A stretch of 50,030 bases of DNA. It comes from Streptomyces indicus (lineage in GTDB: Bacteria; Actinomycetota; Actinomycetes; Streptomycetales; Streptomycetaceae). Each line of letters begins with the position of its first letter. The stretch's first letter is position 1. Position numbers and translations under genes: made by a program. The notes under the pieces are model-generated. The model saw only the letters and a list, made by a program, of their open reading frames with translations, was not told the DNA's origin and made no database searches. The stretch spans positions 1-50,030 of the forward strand of contig NZ_FNFF01000027.1 of NCBI RefSeq assembly GCF_900100315.1. The letters are read 5' to 3'. Shown here in pieces: positions 49,071 through 50,030 of this stretch.

Positions 49071-49394
49071 TCAGCCGGCTTCCTTCACCGGTTCGGCCTG
49101 GACCACCGGGTGGTCGGCGGGCAGCACCCCCGCCGCCGACGCACCGCCTGCCACCTTGGTTGTGGCGAACACCTCCTGGTCGGCTGAGCCGTAGCCGGCC
49201 CACTCCTCGGGCACGGCGTCCTCGTAGAAGATGGCCTCGACGGGGCAGACCGGTTCGCAGGCGCCGCAGTCCACGCACTCGTCGGGGTTGATGTACATCT
49301 TGCGTGGTCCTTCGTAGATGCAGTCGACGGGGCACTCGTCGATGCACGCCTTGTCCTTGAGGTCGACGCAGGGCTGAGCGATCACGTAGGTCAT
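49071..49394 (-). CDS. fdxA: 7Fe ferredoxin
   Basis: The 107-aa ferredoxin starts MTYVIAQPCVDLKDKACIDECPVDCIYEG. A first cluster motif uses Cys residues in the PCVDLKDKACIDECPVDC region, and a second CVDCGACEPVCPVEA is complete, as in FdxA-type 3Fe-4S/4Fe-4S proteins. The tail of about 45 residues is acidic/neutral. The start overlaps the upstream korB-like stop as ATGA, so it is the electron acceptor for that oxidoreductase. It could also feed cluster P450s. Confidence 0.93.
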   Translation of the reverse strand: MTYVIAQPCVDLKDKACIDECPVDCIYEGPRKMYINPDECVDCGACEPVCPVEAIFYEDAVPEEWAGYGSADQEVFATTKVAGGASAAGVLPADHPVVQAEPVKEAG

Positions 49395-50030
49395 GAGGAA
49401 GTCTCCACGGTCCAGGTGTCCTTGCCGGCGAGCAGCGCGGCGAGGTCGCCCTTGCCGTTCTGCTCGATGGCCGTGTCGAGTTGGCCGGCCATGAGGGTGT
49501 CGTAGACCGGGCGGTCGACGCTGCGCAGCACGCCGATGGGGGTGTGGTGCAGGGTGTCCGGGTCGGCCAGCCGCGAGAGCGCGAAGGCCGTGGTGGGGGA
49601 CGCCGTGCGGGTGTTGTGGATGAGCAGGTGCGATGCGTTGTCGGGCGTGACGTCGACGACCTTGAGGTCGCCGGTGGCCGGGTCGCGGACGACGCCCTTG
49701 TGGCCCAGCCCGTCGTCCAGGGGGGCACCGAAGCGGATCGGCTGCCCGTGCTCGAGGCGGATCACGGCTTCTTCGGCTTGCTGCTTGTCCTTGAGGACTT
49801 CGAAGGCGCCGTCGTTGAAGATGTTGCAGTTCTGGTAGATCTCCACCAGGGCGGTGCCGGGGTGGGCGGCGGCCTGGCGCAGGACGTCGGTGAGGTGTTT
49901 GCGGTCGGAGTCGACCGTGCGGGCCACGAAGCCGGCTTCCGCGCCGATGGCGAGGGAGACCGGGTTGAAGGGGGCGTCGAGTGAGCCCATCGGCGTGGAC
50001 TTGGTGATCTTGCCGACTTCGGAGGTGGGG
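49391..50030 (-). CDS. korB: 2-oxoacid (2-oxoglutarate):ferredoxin oxidoreductase beta subunit, partial
   Basis: Only the C-terminal 212 codons are in the window; the frame runs open through the right edge. The sequence shows TSEVGKITKSTPMGSLDAPFNP, GFVARTVDSDRKHL and VEIYQNCNIFNDGAF, all typical of the TPP-binding KorB subunit. With the alpha subunit (expected beyond the window) it oxidatively decarboxylates 2-oxoglutarate with ferredoxin as acceptor. The internal Met at 49990 is not the start. Probably housekeeping, although some Streptomyces clusters carry their own copy. Confidence 0.9.
   Translation of the reverse strand, partial: PTSEVGKITKSTPMGSLDAPFNPVSLAIGAEAGFVARTVDSDRKHLTDVLRQAAAHPGTALVEIYQNCNIFNDGAFEVLKDKQQAEEAVIRLEHGQPIRFGAPLDDGLGHKGVVRDPATGDLKVVDVTPDNASHLLIHNTRTASPTTAFALSRLADPDTLHHTPIGVLRSVDRPVYDTLMAGQLDTAIEQNGKGDLAALLAGKDTWTVETSS

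Overview
The window is very GC-rich, has long GC-biased open frames, actinobacterial Shine-Dalgarno sites, many ATGA/TGATG stop-start overlaps and GTG/TTG starts. It carries an AfsA/ArpA-type hormone locus. All of this points to Streptomyces or a close relative. Almost the whole window reads as one natural-product gene cluster with its own signalling locus. The right edge (ferredoxin plus 2-oxoacid:ferredoxin oxidoreductase) looks like ordinary metabolism or a cluster boundary.

Region 1 (about 0.1-20 kb) is a tetronate-type assembly line. Two leftward tailoring oxidases (P450, FAD monooxygenase) face a rightward hemerythrin-domain gene and an FkbH-like glyceryl-ACP synthase. After a hairpin comes a tightly coupled operon: fatty acyl-AMP ligase, two unusual ~595-aa acyl-CoA-dehydrogenase-like flavoproteins, ACP, one KS-AT-ACP polyketide synthase module with no reductive domains, KASIII-like enzyme, second ACP, 2-oxoacid-dehydrogenase-E2-like acyltransferase, Sfp-type PPTase, alpha/beta hydrolase, a 60-aa unknown peptide and a second alpha/beta hydrolase. 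FkbH, stand-alone ACP, KASIII, E2-like acyltransferase and alpha/beta hydrolase are the hallmark set for glycerol-derived tetronates (RK-682, agglomerin, abyssomicin types). Here they would act on a beta-ketoacyl chain built from an activated fatty acid plus one malonate unit. The predicted product is therefore a 3-acyl-tetronate, not a large spirotetronate.

Region 2 (about 20-30 kb) is regulatory: a large SARP/NB-ARC/TPR activator, an AfsA-type butyrolactone synthase, two ArpA/AvaR-like TetR receptors, a P450 and an acyl-CoA oxidase. The P450-TetR-oxidase order resembles an avenolide (butenolide) hormone locus. AfsA alongside suggests capacity for a second gamma-butyrolactone-class signal. 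Palindromic ARE-like operators overlap good promoter hexamers in front of afsA, upstream of the first receptor, and in both directions between the second receptor and the oxidase.

Region 3 (about 30-47 kb) runs leftward: MFS exporter, SRPBCC protein, small membrane protein, TetR, type II thioesterase, a second fatty acyl-AMP ligase, ACP, two ~400-aa acyl-CoA-dehydrogenase-like flavoproteins, UbiG-like O-methyltransferase, SRPBCC cyclase-like protein, type III PKS, second methyltransferase, class III aminotransferase, FAD oxidase and FMN reductase. This is a second ligase/ACP/twin-flavoprotein cassette feeding a type III PKS, likely giving a methylated, possibly aminated phenolic, quinone or pyrone lipid unit.

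Region 4 (47-50 kb) has a divergent DegT-family aminotransferase, a repeat-rich gap with a 22-bp perfect hairpin, a 7Fe ferredoxin gene and the end of a korB-like gene cut by the window edge.

The most notable inference is one hormone-controlled locus with two parallel acyl-activation/ACP/flavoprotein cassettes. One leads to a tetronate and the other to a type III polyketide, either as two products or as two halves of one hybrid molecule.
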